Shown: positions 50,516 to 59,697, counted from the stretch's first letter. The stretch: 64,000 nt of DNA from Polyangiaceae bacterium (GCA_020633235.1 JACKEA010000005.1:815610-879609); one strand, 5' to 3'. Notes: a model not told the origin generated them from the sequence alone. Translations and numbers: made by a program.

Positions 50516-51541
50516 TCAGGGATTCTCGACGCGGGCGAACGCGCGCTCGGTGAGCGTGACGGCGACGATCAGCGCGCCAAAGGAGCCAAACGCGCCCAAT
50601 AGCGGTGCCGCCAGCGCCAACATCGCGGCGGCCGTGCCATGACACGCCCAGCGATAGCTGGCGAGGGACGCGCTCTCCGTTCCTCGGATCGCGGAGAACA
50701 CCGACGAGCCCAAAGACGCCGCGAGCGCCAGGGCGAGCAGGACGAGCGCCGTGGGGCCGCGCACGATGCCGAGATGCACCGTGATGGCCGTGAAGGACAG
50801 CGCGCCGAGCCCCCGCGCGATGGCGCTTCCGCGCACACCCAGAACGTGGGCCAACGTGTGGTATCCCGCCTTGGCGTCGCCGACGCGATCCTTCTCGTAG
50901 TTGGCCTGCAGGTACAGCGCAGCGACGGCGGCACACGCGAGCGCCGTGGGCAGCACCGCGGACAGTGAGCTTCCGAGCGGAACGCTGGGCAATGCCGCGG
51001 CGCGACCGATCACCGCGGCGGTGCCGATCAGCGCGCCGTGCGCGAGGTTTCCGAGTCCTGGGTGCGCCTTCGCCGGCTGATAAGCGAGGAGCAGCAGCGT
51101 CGCAGCGATCACGAGCCAGAGCGCCGCAGCGTGCGCGCCGAGGGTGACGATCGCCACGAACACACCGAGCAGCATCGCGATGGCAGTGGTCGGCCCCTCC
51201 GGCAACAAACCCCGTGGTGCCGGCCGGTGCGGCGCGTCCACTCGATCCGCTTCGACGTCGAGCAGATCGTTGATCAGCTGCCCCACGCCCCAGCCGAGGC
51301 CGGCTGCCAGCGAAGCGAGGGCGACGTGGGTGGGCGCTTCCAGCTGCTCGGCACTGGCGGCTCCGGCGAGCACGGCCCCGGCGGGGAACACGAAGAAGTG
51401 CGGCCGCAGCGCCGACAACACCGCCCAGGCAAACTCGCGGGACGAAAGACCGAGCTGGGGCGCGCGCCCACGGACTAGCGCGCCGAGATAGCGCGTTCCT
51501 TCCCGCGCGAGCCGCGTCACGGAGCTCACGGCAGCGACCAT
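50516..51541 (-). CDS. UbiA-family prenyltransferase
   Basis: 341 aa from ATG 51541. It is an integral membrane protein with about eight or nine helices. The first Asp-rich prenyl-diphosphate motif is NDLLDVEADRVDAPHRP; the second is QANYEKDRVGDAKAG. Both bind Mg and the isoprenoid diphosphate. The family attaches prenyl chains to aromatic or other acceptors (quinone, heme O, chlorophyll, DPPR). The acceptor is not clear from sequence; the P-A-P-R-G context after motif 1 recalls the decaprenyl-phosphate and chlorophyll branch. The much longer open frame upstream is antisense to the amidase and was rejected. Confidence 0.9.
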   Translation of the reverse strand: MVAAVSSVTRLAREGTRYLGALVRGRAPQLGLSSREFAWAVLSALRPHFFVFPAGAVLAGAASAEQLEAPTHVALASLAAGLGWGVGQLINDLLDVEADRVDAPHRPAPRGLLPEGPTTAIAMLLGVFVAIVTLGAHAAALWLVIAATLLLLAYQPAKAHPGLGNLAHGALIGTAAVIGRAAALPSVPLGSSLSAVLPTALACAAVAALYLQANYEKDRVGDAKAGYHTLAHVLGVRGSAIARGLGALSFTAITVHLGIVRGPTALVLLALALAASLGSSVFSAIRGTESASLASYRWACHGTAAAMLALAAPLLGAFGSFGALIVAVTLTERAFARVENP

Positions 51542-51545
51542 AGCA

Positions 51546-51586
51546 GGCGCCAACCTGAGGTTGTCGGCGCCAACCTTCAATTGGCG
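51546..51586. promoter_or_regulatory. Direct and inverted repeats between ubiA-like and amidase genes
   Basis: GGCGCCAACCT occurs at 51546-51556 and 51566-51576, exactly 20 bp apart, about two helical turns. Overlapping palindromes are CAACCTGAGGTTG (51551-51563) and CGCCAA-N7-TTGGCG (51568-51586). It is likely a binding site for a regulator of one or both divergent genes. Confidence 0.45.
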
Positions 51587-51655
51587 TGGCATCCAGCGTT
51601 TGCACCGGAAAATCCGTGATTTGGGCTGGCCCTGCCTTTGCTTTCCCTGGGGCCA

Positions 51656-54343
51656 ATGGATCGCCTGCGCCTCGTGTTCCTGTTCGTGCTGGGTGTGCTC
51701 GTCGTCGGCTGCGGCGCCTCGACGCCGGACGACGACGCCAGCACCCGCGCCACCCTCACCGGCGACTCGCCCCTGGTCGAGACGTTCCAGAAGGCCGAAG
51801 ACGAGACCGGCGTGCCGGCCGAGGTGCTGGCCACCGTCGCCTTCGTCCAGACGCGCTTCAGCATGAACCGCTACTCGACGGAGGAGCTCGGCCACGCGCC
51901 GCGGGAGCTCGGCCTGATGGCGATTGGGACCGGCGGCAAGGTCGACGTGGACAGCGCCGCCAAGCTCGCAGGCCTGCCATCGAGCGTGGTGGCCACCGAC
52001 CCGAGCGCCAACGTGCGCGCCGCGGCCCTGTGGCTGGCAGCAGAAGCGAAACGCCAAGGCCTGATGCCGCTGTCGGCGGAAGGCTGGCGCCCCGTGGTCG
52101 AAGCCTACGGCGGCGAAGAGCTCGGCCTCGAGGTCCTGCGGAGGCTGCGCCTCGGCTTCGAAGCGCAGGACGACGACGGCCTCGGCATCGAGCTCCAGGT
52201 GGACGGCCCAGAAGACGTGCTCGGGCAGGTCGCGCAGTCCCTCGGCTACCCCGGAGCCAAGTGGAACCCCGCTTACAGCGGCAACTACACCAACGCGAAC
52301 CGCGGAGCGTCGCAGATCAACTACATCGTGATCCACACCACTCAGGGCTCCTACGCCGGCACCGTGAGCTGGTTCAAGAACCCCGCCGCCAAGGTCTCCT
52401 CGCACTACGTGGTGCGCTCGAGCGACGGCGAGATCACTCAGATGGTCGACGATCGTGACATTGCCTGGCACGACGCCTGTTTCAACTCGAACTCCATCGG
52501 CATCGAGCACGAGGGCTACGTTCAAGATCCCGGCAAGTGGTACACCGAGGCCATGTACCAAGCGTCCGCCAAGCTGACGGCTTGGCTGTGCGACAAGTAC
52601 GGCATCCCCAAGGACCGCAAGCACATCATGGGCCACGGAGAAGCGCCGGACTGCTCCGACCACACCGATCCGGGCTCCGGCTGGAACTGGAACCACTACA
52701 TGGATCTGGTGAAGAACGGCGCTTGCAAGCCCTCCACCGAGGTGTGCAACGGCAAGGACGACGACTGCGACGGCTCCGTGGACGAAGGCGACGTGTGCCT
52801 GATCGAGCAGGTCATCGTCCCGCAGATGGGCACCTTGAATGGCTCGCCGTCGAGCGATCTCGACGGCGACGGCAAGGCCGACGTCTGCGCCCGAGCGAGC
52901 AAGGGCCTCTTGTGCTCGACCTCCGGCAGCGGGTTCAAGGGCACGCTGTTGGGCCCCGAGCTCACGAACGCGAGCGGCTGGGACAAGCCGCAGTACTTCG
53001 GCACGCTGCGCATGGGGGACGTTAACGGTGACGGCAAGGCCGACGTCTGTGCTCGGGCGGCGGCGGGGGTTTCCTGCTGGCTCAGCGACGGCAACGGATT
53101 CCCCGACAAGATCGCCGGCCCCAAGTGGAGCAACGCCGACGGCTGGGACGACATCAAGTACTGGAGCACGCTGCGCTTGGCCGACGTGAACGGTGACGGC
53201 AAGGCAGATCTGTGCGCCCGGAGCGCGACGGACTTCCGCTGCCACCTCTCCAAGGGCGACGGCTTCGGCGCCGCCATCACCGGACCCGCGCTGTCCGACG
53301 CCAAGGGCTGGGGACACGACCGCTACTACGGGACCATCCGCATGGGCGACGTGAACGGCGACGGCAAGGCCGACGTCTGCGCTCGAGGCAGCGGCGGCGT
53401 GTCCTGCTGGCTGAGCGACGGAGCGGGCTTCCCCGACAAGATCGACGGCCCCACCCTCACCGACGCCAACAGCTGGGACGGCGTGCAGTACTGGTCCACG
53501 CTCCGGATGGCGGACGTCAACGGCGACGGCAAAGCGGATCTGTGCGCCCGCGCGGCCGCTGGGCTTCGCTGCTGGCTCAGCGATGGCACCTCCGTCACCG
53601 ACAAGATCGACGGTCCCGAGCTCTCCAACGCCAAGGGCTGGAACAAGCCCGAGTACTACAGCACGTTGCGCTTCGGAGATCTGAACCGAGACGGCAAGGC
53701 CGACGTCTGTGCCCGCGCGGCCGCCGGGCTTCGCTGCTGGCTGAGCGACGGCAAGGGCTTCCCCGAGCAGGTGACGAGCGACGAGCTCTCGGACAAGAAG
53801 GGTTGGAACAAGCCGGAGTACTACTCCACCCTGCGCTTGGCGGACGACAGCGGCGACGGACGCGCGGACGTCTGCGGCCGCGGCATCGCCGGCGTGTTCT
53901 GCTGGGAGTTCGACGGCAAGGCGTTCTCGCCGCCGGTGACCGGCCCCGCCTGGAAGGACGAAAGCGGCTGGAACAAAATCATGTATTACTCGACGCTCCA
54001 GGCCGCCGGTGGCTGCGTAGCGAGCGAGGAAGTCTGCAACCAGGCGGACGACGACTGTGACGGCGAGGTCGACGAAGACGACGTGTGCGGCGGCTGGAAC
54101 GACGGCGGCGTGGTGGGCGCCGCTGGTGCGGGCGGCGGTGCCGGTGCCGGCGGAAGCCCGAGCGGCGCGACGCCCCCGGCGCTTGCCCCGGACGAGTCCG
54201 GCTGCGGCTGCCGCACGCCACGCTCGCCGGTCGGCGGCGGGCTGCCCTTGTTCCTGGCGCTGGCTCTCGGTGGCTCCCTGTGGCTGCGGCGGCGCTCAGC
54301 GGGTGCGAACCAGCCACAAGATGACGAGCCCTACCAGGCCTAG
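51656..54343 (+). CDS. Multidomain amidase lipoprotein with VCBS-like repeats and MYXO-CTERM-like tail
   Basis: 895 aa. Lipobox in LVVGCGAS. The N-terminal 150 residues resemble a transglycosylase-like helical domain (AEVLATVAFVQTRFSMN). A PGRP/amidase_2 domain follows (YIVIHTTQGSYAGTVSWF, HYVVRSSDGEITQMV, IGIEHEGY, IMGHGEAPDCSDHTDPG) with the zinc ligands His, His and Asp/Cys region in place; it should cut the MurNAc-L-Ala bond. Then a MopE-type Cys-Asp motif (CNGKDDDCDGSVDEGDVC), eight FG-GAP/VCBS-like repeats (DVNGDGKADVCARAAAG), a second MopE-type motif, a Gly linker and a MYXO-CTERM-like end (SGCGCRTP, helix, LRRRS). The 3' end overlaps the convergent kinase by 48 bp. Confidence 0.9.
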   Translation: MDRLRLVFLFVLGVLVVGCGASTPDDDASTRATLTGDSPLVETFQKAEDETGVPAEVLATVAFVQTRFSMNRYSTEELGHAPRELGLMAIGTGGKVDVDSAAKLAGLPSSVVATDPSANVRAAALWLAAEAKRQGLMPLSAEGWRPVVEAYGGEELGLEVLRRLRLGFEAQDDDGLGIELQVDGPEDVLGQVAQSLGYPGAKWNPAYSGNYTNANRGASQINYIVIHTTQGSYAGTVSWFKNPAAKVSSHYVVRSSDGEITQMVDDRDIAWHDACFNSNSIGIEHEGYVQDPGKWYTEAMYQASAKLTAWLCDKYGIPKDRKHIMGHGEAPDCSDHTDPGSGWNWNHYMDLVKNGACKPSTEVCNGKDDDCDGSVDEGDVCLIEQVIVPQMGTLNGSPSSDLDGDGKADVCARASKGLLCSTSGSGFKGTLLGPELTNASGWDKPQYFGTLRMGDVNGDGKADVCARAAAGVSCWLSDGNGFPDKIAGPKWSNADGWDDIKYWSTLRLADVNGDGKADLCARSATDFRCHLSKGDGFGAAITGPALSDAKGWGHDRYYGTIRMGDVNGDGKADVCARGSGGVSCWLSDGAGFPDKIDGPTLTDANSWDGVQYWSTLRMADVNGDGKADLCARAAAGLRCWLSDGTSVTDKIDGPELSNAKGWNKPEYYSTLRFGDLNRDGKADVCARAAAGLRCWLSDGKGFPEQVTSDELSDKKGWNKPEYYSTLRLADDSGDGRADVCGRGIAGVFCWEFDGKAFSPPVTGPAWKDESGWNKIMYYSTLQAAGGCVASEEVCNQADDDCDGEVDEDDVCGGWNDGGVVGAAGAGGGAGAGGSPSGATPPALAPDESGCGCRTPRSPVGGGLPLFLALALGGSLWLRRRSAGANQPQDDEPYQA

Positions 54344-55408
54344 CGCCAAGGTCACCACCACGACCGCCACGACCACGAGCGCATTGCTCCGCGGCGGAGC
54401 GGGCGCCAGCGGTCGCGCCAGTGGCTCAGGAGCCGCCAGCGGCGCGTCCACGGTGGGCACGTCGACGCTCTCTCCCGCCATCAAGGTGGTGGGGGCTTCG
54501 TCCAGCGCGCTGTCCCCCGCCCCGGCGCCTACCCACTGCTGCTGCACTGGCGCCGCCAAAAGCGCGCGCGAGAGATCTTCCAGCATGGTGTTGGCCAGCG
54601 GGTAGCGCCGCTCCGGATCCTTGTCCACGGCGCGTTGGATCACCGACGCCAGGCGCGAGGCCAGCGCCGCCGGCGGAAGCGGCACTGGATCGTTCGAGAG
54701 CTGGATCAGGCATGCGTCCGCTGCGGAGCCGCGGATCACCGGAGTGCCGGCCAGCATTTCCGCCATCATCATGCCCACCGCGAACAGGTCCATGCCCGGC
54801 TTGGGCGGCAGCCCGCGGATCTGATCCGGTGGCATGTAGCGAGGGGTGCCCACCAGCATGCCGTTGGCCGTGAGCTGCAAGGAGTCCGGTCCCACGGTCT
54901 TGGCGATACCGAAGTCGAGCACCTTCACGAAATCCGGCTCCCCCGCGTAGGTGCACACGAAGACGTTTCCGGGTTTCACGTCGCGATGCACGATACCAAC
55001 GGCGTGGGACTCCATCAGACTCTTCAGGATCTGCGTGGTGAGACGCACCACGCGCTCCTCCGGCAGCGCGCCCTCCCGTTTGAGGAGCTGCGCCAAGTTC
55101 ATACCGTGGAGCAGCTCGTACACGATGAACGGCATGGGCTCGGCTTCCAGGTCGAAATCCAGGAGCCGTACCGTGTTCGGATGCTGGAGTTGGCGCGCCA
55201 GATCCGCTTCACGACGGAAGCGCTCGAGCCCCGCGGCATCCACCGTGTCCTTACTCAACAGCTTGAGCGCGACCTCGCGATTGAGCCGAAGCTCGTTCGC
55301 TCGGAACACCAAGCTATAGCCTCCGTGCCCGATGTTCTCTTCCAAGCGATAGCGGTCCGAGATGACGAGACCGGGTTTGGGCACGACCTGCTGCACGGAG
55401 GGCAGCAT
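54296..55408 (-). CDS. Ser/Thr protein kinase, third in window
   Basis: 370 aa from ATG 55408; an in-frame TTG nine codons upstream is possible. Kinase domain at residues about 18-280: GHGGYSLVF, VALKLL, HRDVKPGNVF, DFGIAKTV and GTPRYMPPDQI. All catalytic residues are present; the GHGGYS loop is a rarer form of the glycine loop. After a Pro/Ala linker, a C-terminal transmembrane helix (ALVVVAVVVVTLALGLVGLVIL) ends with a few basic residues, so the kinase is tail-anchored. Unlike the two other kinases it has no PEGA neighbour; a small membrane protein gene lies 54 bp upstream on the same strand. Confidence 0.92.
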   Translation of the reverse strand: MLPSVQQVVPKPGLVISDRYRLEENIGHGGYSLVFRANELRLNREVALKLLSKDTVDAAGLERFRREADLARQLQHPNTVRLLDFDLEAEPMPFIVYELLHGMNLAQLLKREGALPEERVVRLTTQILKSLMESHAVGIVHRDVKPGNVFVCTYAGEPDFVKVLDFGIAKTVGPDSLQLTANGMLVGTPRYMPPDQIRGLPPKPGMDLFAVGMMMAEMLAGTPVIRGSAADACLIQLSNDPVPLPPAALASRLASVIQRAVDKDPERRYPLANTMLEDLSRALLAAPVQQQWVGAGAGDSALDEAPTTLMAGESVDVPTVDAPLAAPEPLARPLAPAPPRSNALVVVAVVVVTLALGLVGLVILWLVRTR

Positions 55409-55462
55409 GCTGTCGGAGCCCAGGTCTTTTCGCAAGCCATTGTGTTGGTCCGCCGCGGAACC

Positions 55463-55720
55463 TCACTCCGGAAACAGCTCCCAGTCGCCCACGCTGCGCA
55501 CCTTTCGGGCCCGTGCGACACAATAGGCGTCGAGCGCGATCAGCGCACTGACGAGGTAACCCACCCCGCAGGATGCGACGACAAGGGCGAGGATCAGTAC
55601 GCCCTTCGCGGTTTGCCCCAGCATCACGTGGCCCAGACCGGGCACCAGGACGGACAGCACGATGGCGACGATGTCGTAGATGTCGAGCTCGCGAGACGAG
55701 CCGTAAGGGAGCGAGTTCAT
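55463..55720 (-). CDS. Small two- to three-helix membrane protein
   Basis: 85 aa with GAGGAGG eight bases before the ATG. Two hydrophobic helices (IVAIVLSVLVPGLGHVML and GVLILALVVASCGVGYLVSALIAL, the second perhaps split) are separated by the GQTAKG turn, resembling TM2/DUF-type small membrane proteins (PGLGHxxLGQ). The C-terminus is charged. It is first in a probable two-gene unit with the kinase at 55408 and may be its partner or regulator. Confidence 0.7.
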   Translation of the reverse strand: MNSLPYGSSRELDIYDIVAIVLSVLVPGLGHVMLGQTAKGVLILALVVASCGVGYLVSALIALDAYCVARARKVRSVGDWELFPE

Positions 55721-55837
55721 GAGTCGAGCCTCCTCGGGTCGAAGGGCGGCGTCGCCCTACGTCACCCTTTCGGTGGAGCCCTCCGCGTTATTTCAGGTCC
55801 AGGGAGAACGGCCTGATTTGGGCGTATGATTGGGACG

Positions 55838-56710
55838 ATGAAGCTCTTTCGCCCTGCTCTTGCCTTGTGTCTCGGGCTCCTGGCCTTGTCCGCCTGCGGC
55901 AGCGACGACGAAGCCTCCCCCGCCGAAGACTGGTACAAGCGCTACGCTCACGCCCTGTGCGCCGGTATCGCCCCGTGTTGCGCTCAGAACGGCCAAGCGC
56001 ACGAGGTCAAGGCGTGCGAGCAGCTCTACGGCTACCTCGGATCCATCGCCGTGAGTCAGGCGATGGACAAGGGCGCGCACTACGACAAGGCCCTGGGCGA
56101 CGAGTGCCTGACTCAACTATCGACTTGGTTCGACAGCTGCTCCACGGGTCGAGAACCGGACGTATGCGGCAAGGTGATTTCCGGCAAGGGCGGCCCCGGC
56201 GCGGCCTGTGACTTCGATTTCGACTGCGCCCAGCCCGACGTGGGCGTCGAGAAGTGCGTCTACAGCTCGAGCACCGACAAGGGGAGCTGCATCTTGTCGT
56301 TGCCTCCCGAGGAGGGCGCGCCCTGCAACAACAGCTCCGACGCCACCACGGAGTACGAGTGCGGCAGCTACGGCGACAGCGACTACTACTGCGATAGCAC
56401 CAACGACATCTGCAAGAAGAAGGGAGCCGTGGGGGCGCCCTGCGAAGGCTACGATTCCTGCGTCGACTCGGCGTACTGCGACCAACAGAGCAAGCAATGC
56501 GCGGCACGCATCGCCGTCGGCGGCGACTGTTCCTCAGGATCTTCGAACTGTGCCGATGACGCCTACTGCGACGGCGCCACGTGTCAGGCGCGCAAAGCAG
56601 CGGGTGAAGCCTGCACCGGCAGCGAATGCCTCGGCTACTGCGACACCGCCACCAGCACCTGCACCGGAATCGGTGGCAGCGGCGGTTTTCTCTGCGTAAC
56701 CTCCAGTTGA
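55838..56710 (+). CDS. Cys-rich lipoprotein
   Basis: 290 aa from the second in-frame ATG (55838); lipobox in LGLLALSACGS. Residues about 30-110 have six Cys (CAGIAPCCAQ, ACEQLYGYLG, DECLTQL) and look helical. The rest has a repeating Cys pattern: PGAACDFDFDCAQ, APCNNSSDATTEYECGSYGD, APCEGYDSCVDSAYCDQ, GDCSSGSSNCADDAYCD. These are spaced like the Cys-rich repeats common in secreted Myxococcota proteins. No enzyme motif. Its TGA shares one base with the ATG of the next gene (TGATG), so the two are coupled. Confidence 0.75.
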   Translation: MKLFRPALALCLGLLALSACGSDDEASPAEDWYKRYAHALCAGIAPCCAQNGQAHEVKACEQLYGYLGSIAVSQAMDKGAHYDKALGDECLTQLSTWFDSCSTGREPDVCGKVISGKGGPGAACDFDFDCAQPDVGVEKCVYSSSTDKGSCILSLPPEEGAPCNNSSDATTEYECGSYGDSDYYCDSTNDICKKKGAVGAPCEGYDSCVDSAYCDQQSKQCAARIAVGGDCSSGSSNCADDAYCDGATCQARKAAGEACTGSECLGYCDTATSTCTGIGGSGGFLCVTSS

Positions 56711-57966
56711 TGCGATGGCTGTGGCTGTGTCTGGCGCTGTGTCCGGCCTGTGGCGGCGGTGAAACGAAGGGTGGCCCCGCCAGCGACGGGGGCGGCGGGG
56801 CCGCGGGGGCGGGCGGCTCGGCAGGCGCGAGTGGTGCAGCGGGTGGCACGGGGGGCAGCGCGGGTGCTGGCGGCGGAGCCGGCGCGGGTGGCAGCTGCGT
56901 GGCGCTGCCGAACGCGGACGGTGTGGACCCGACCGTAGCGCCGGAGCTGACCGTGGTGGGCGATCCGCCGGCGGAGCGCGGCACCTTCGATCCCTCCGTG
57001 GAGTACCCCGCCGGCGCACCGGCGGGCGCCATGAGCTACTCCGCGGTCACGGCAACGAGCTCCATCCAGACGCGCATCGCCGTCTCGAGCGACGCCGGCG
57101 CGACCTGGACCTACGTCGCCGACGCCAACGTCTCGGCTCCATTTCAAGTCCCCGTGAGCTCGGGCTCCAGTCGCTGCCCGAGCGGAACGTGCAGCGGCAA
57201 CCTCGTCCACGAAGTCTCGTCGCTGGTCTACGACCCGGAAGACGGCAACGCCGCCCGGCGCTGGAAGCTCTTCACCCACAGCTACATGGTCCTTCCGGGA
57301 GACGTGCTGGCCTACGACCTCGGGCACATCGCGGCGTTCTCTGCTCCCGAGCCCCCCGGCCCCTGGGTCGCCGAGGGGCCCGCCATCGGCTGGACGAGCG
57401 AGAGCAGCTTCTCGTCCGAAGGCGCGGTGGCCGTGGCCACGAACTTCGCCCAGATGAAGGACTGCATCGCGCTCACGGAGCCCGGAGCGTTGGTTCGCCC
57501 TGGGGGCGTGCTCGATCTGGCAGTGGGCTGCGTCTCGGGCCCCTCGTCCATTCGCATCGAGCTCCTCCGGAGCCTCGATCACGGCGCGAGCTGGCTGTAC
57601 GCCGGGCGGCTGCTCTCGGCCGAGGACGCGAGCTGTTTCAACGGTCGGGTGAACGCTGCGGATCTGTTCTTCGCCGGCGGAGCGTCCCACCTGCTGGCCA
57701 CGCCGGCGGGCCCGACCAGCCTTGGCATCGACGGCTATCGCGGGTGTCTGGTGTTCGACCTCGCCGGCGATGGCACGGACGTGGCGCGGGACGGCCAAGG
57801 CCGCCCCGTCGTGCAGCGCGTGCTGGACGCTCCAGGGCAACGCTTTATTGGAGCCTGCAGTGCGGCCGAGGGCGCCTCGGCGATGGGCTACGTGGCCAGT
57901 GAGCTCATCGCCGAGTCCCCGCCCCGGATCTTCCGCATGTTCCGCTCCGGGATCACGCCGCCGTGA
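56710..57966 (+). CDS. Sialidase-like/BNR beta-propeller lipoprotein
   Basis: 418 aa. Lipobox in LCLALCPACGG, then about 45 residues of Gly/Ala/Ser linker. The remaining 350 residues are beta-rich with BNR/Asp-box-like motifs (IAVSSDAGATWTYVADAN, LLRSLDHGASWLYAGR), typical of six-bladed sialidase-like propellers. Catalytic Arg triad residues of true sialidases cannot be recognised, so binding rather than hydrolysis is likely. It is coupled to the upstream Cys-rich lipoprotein gene. Its TGA abuts the stop of the convergent OmpA gene (TGATCA). Confidence 0.75.
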   Translation: MRWLWLCLALCPACGGGETKGGPASDGGGGAAGAGGSAGASGAAGGTGGSAGAGGGAGAGGSCVALPNADGVDPTVAPELTVVGDPPAERGTFDPSVEYPAGAPAGAMSYSAVTATSSIQTRIAVSSDAGATWTYVADANVSAPFQVPVSSGSSRCPSGTCSGNLVHEVSSLVYDPEDGNAARRWKLFTHSYMVLPGDVLAYDLGHIAAFSAPEPPGPWVAEGPAIGWTSESSFSSEGAVAVATNFAQMKDCIALTEPGALVRPGGVLDLAVGCVSGPSSIRIELLRSLDHGASWLYAGRLLSAEDASCFNGRVNAADLFFAGGASHLLATPAGPTSLGIDGYRGCLVFDLAGDGTDVARDGQGRPVVQRVLDAPGQRFIGACSAAEGASAMGYVASELIAESPPRIFRMFRSGITPP

Positions 57967-59697
57967 TCACTGCTTCACGTTGGTCGTGCCCTCGACCTGC
58001 ACGATGTTGAACTCCACGCGGCGGTTGTTCTGGCGACCGTCCTCGGTGTCGTTCGTGTCGATGGGTTTGTCGGGACCGAAGCCGTTGGACGTCAGGCGAC
58101 CCTTGTCGATGCCGCGGCTGGTGAGCCACTTCACCACGGACGCCGCGCGCCGCTTGCTGAGCCCGATGTTGTAGAAGCGAGCGCCTCGATTGTCCGTGTG
58201 GCCCTCCACACTCACCTTCTTGATCTCCGGGTGGCCCTTCAAGATGTCGAGAACCGCCGTGAGCACACCGTCGCTCTCCGGACGGATCGTGGCCTTGTTG
58301 GTGTCGAACTCGACGCGCTCCAAGATCTCGATCTTCTTGCCGACGACCTTGGCCTTGGGGCAGCCGTTCTTCTTCGGATCCGGGCTGGCCGGCCCGGCCT
58401 GATCCGGACATGCGTCCTCGGGATCGATGATGCCGTCGCCATCGGTGTCCTTGGGCGGCGGGCAGCCGTTCTTCGCCGGGTCGTCATTGGCGACGCCCTT
58501 CTCGTCCGGGCACGCGTCCTGGTCGTCGGTGATGCCGTCGCCGTCGCGATCGCCCGGCAGCGGGCAGCCGTTCTTGGCCGGGTCTTCGCTGGCGACGCCC
58601 TTCTCGTCGGGGCAGGCGTCCTTGTCGTCGACGATACCGTCCCCGTCCCGATCGTTCGGCGGCGGGCAGCCGTTGGTCTTCGGATCGTCGGTGCGAATGC
58701 CGGGCACGTCGGGACAGGCGTCGTCCTGATCCAGGATTCCGTCGTCGTCGCGATCCGGCGGCGGCGGGGGTGCCGTCTCCTCCTTCACCTTGGGGAAGTA
58801 CTCGAGACTCGCCAGCACTCGCACCTTGGGCGAGCCGTAGCCACGGGTCAGACCCGGACCCGCGCCGAGACCAATGTGCCAATCGTCCGCCACGGTGTAG
58901 TGGCCACCGCCGATGAGCTCCACGGGCGTGGTCCGGCGATCGAAGATGCCATCGCCGCCGTCGCTCACCACCGTGGAGCCGGTGAGCTCGGGTCCCAGCA
59001 GCAGCTTGTCGTCGAGAACGCGAACGCCGAGCGCGGCCCCGAAGCCGAGCTCGCTACCGAACGGATCCCCGCCGAAATTGTCGTTCTGCGCGCGGTAGTT
59101 GAAGCTGGCACGAACGGCGTAGGCCATCGGCCCGACGTCTCCTGCGGCCATCAATCGGGGCACGATGCGCACCTTGCCGTCGCCGGTGAATGCGTCCTGG
59201 TTGCCCGTCGGCAGATGCACCTGCGCTCCGAACGCCAGCGAGAACGGGCTTCTGTACGTGCCGAGCAGGCGCAGGTCCGCCCCTAGCCGCAGATCGCCAA
59301 TGCCGCCGCCGGTGTCGCTGGACACTGCCACACCGTTCACCGTGCCGCCGTCTCCGCTGTTGACGACGGACACGGGCAAGGAGGCGGCCAGGCGCAAGCG
59401 GTCGAACAGGTTCACGGCGCCGCCGACATGGGCGAACACCTGATGCTCCACCACGGCGGTGACCTCGTCCCCATTCTCGTCGTAGATGACCAGCGGCTTG
59501 TAGGCCCACTCGCCGACCACTCCGAGGGCCATGCGCCCGTTGCCACGCAGATCCAACGACTCGAGGGCGAACCAGTCGCTCCCCCGCTCGGATGGATCAA
59601 AGCGATCGAGCGCGAAGCCGCCCTTGGTCTGGGCCTGAGCAGAGAACGCGGACAGAGATGCGGCGAGCGCCAGCAAGGATGCGAGTGCCTTTTTCAT
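57967..59697 (-). CDS. OmpA-family outer membrane protein with thrombospondin type 3 repeats
   Basis: 576 aa. Sec signal MKKALASLLALAASLSAFSAQA with CAGGAG five bases upstream of the ATG. Residues about 25-315 should form a beta-barrel (alternating strands such as FNYRAQNDNFGG, HIGLGAGPGLTRGYG). A Pro-rich joint leads to four Asp-rich type 3 repeats (DRDDDGILDQDDACPDVPG, DRDGDGIVDDKDACPDEKG and two more) likely binding calcium. The end is an OmpA/peptidoglycan-binding domain: VEFDTNKATIRPES, VEGHTDNRGA and LSKRRAASVVKWLTSRGID. It links outer membrane and cell wall. Confidence 0.92.
   Translation of the reverse strand: MKKALASLLALAASLSAFSAQAQTKGGFALDRFDPSERGSDWFALESLDLRGNGRMALGVVGEWAYKPLVIYDENGDEVTAVVEHQVFAHVGGAVNLFDRLRLAASLPVSVVNSGDGGTVNGVAVSSDTGGGIGDLRLGADLRLLGTYRSPFSLAFGAQVHLPTGNQDAFTGDGKVRIVPRLMAAGDVGPMAYAVRASFNYRAQNDNFGGDPFGSELGFGAALGVRVLDDKLLLGPELTGSTVVSDGGDGIFDRRTTPVELIGGGHYTVADDWHIGLGAGPGLTRGYGSPKVRVLASLEYFPKVKEETAPPPPPDRDDDGILDQDDACPDVPGIRTDDPKTNGCPPPNDRDGDGIVDDKDACPDEKGVASEDPAKNGCPLPGDRDGDGITDDQDACPDEKGVANDDPAKNGCPPPKDTDGDGIIDPEDACPDQAGPASPDPKKNGCPKAKVVGKKIEILERVEFDTNKATIRPESDGVLTAVLDILKGHPEIKKVSVEGHTDNRGARFYNIGLSKRRAASVVKWLTSRGIDKGRLTSNGFGPDKPIDTNDTEDGRQNNRRVEFNIVQVEGTTNVKQ

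Noticed and set aside
50516..53317. Extension of the UbiA frame to 933 codons
   Set aside because: The extra 590 codons are antisense to the amidase repeats; the true start at 51541 gives a normal 341-aa membrane protein.
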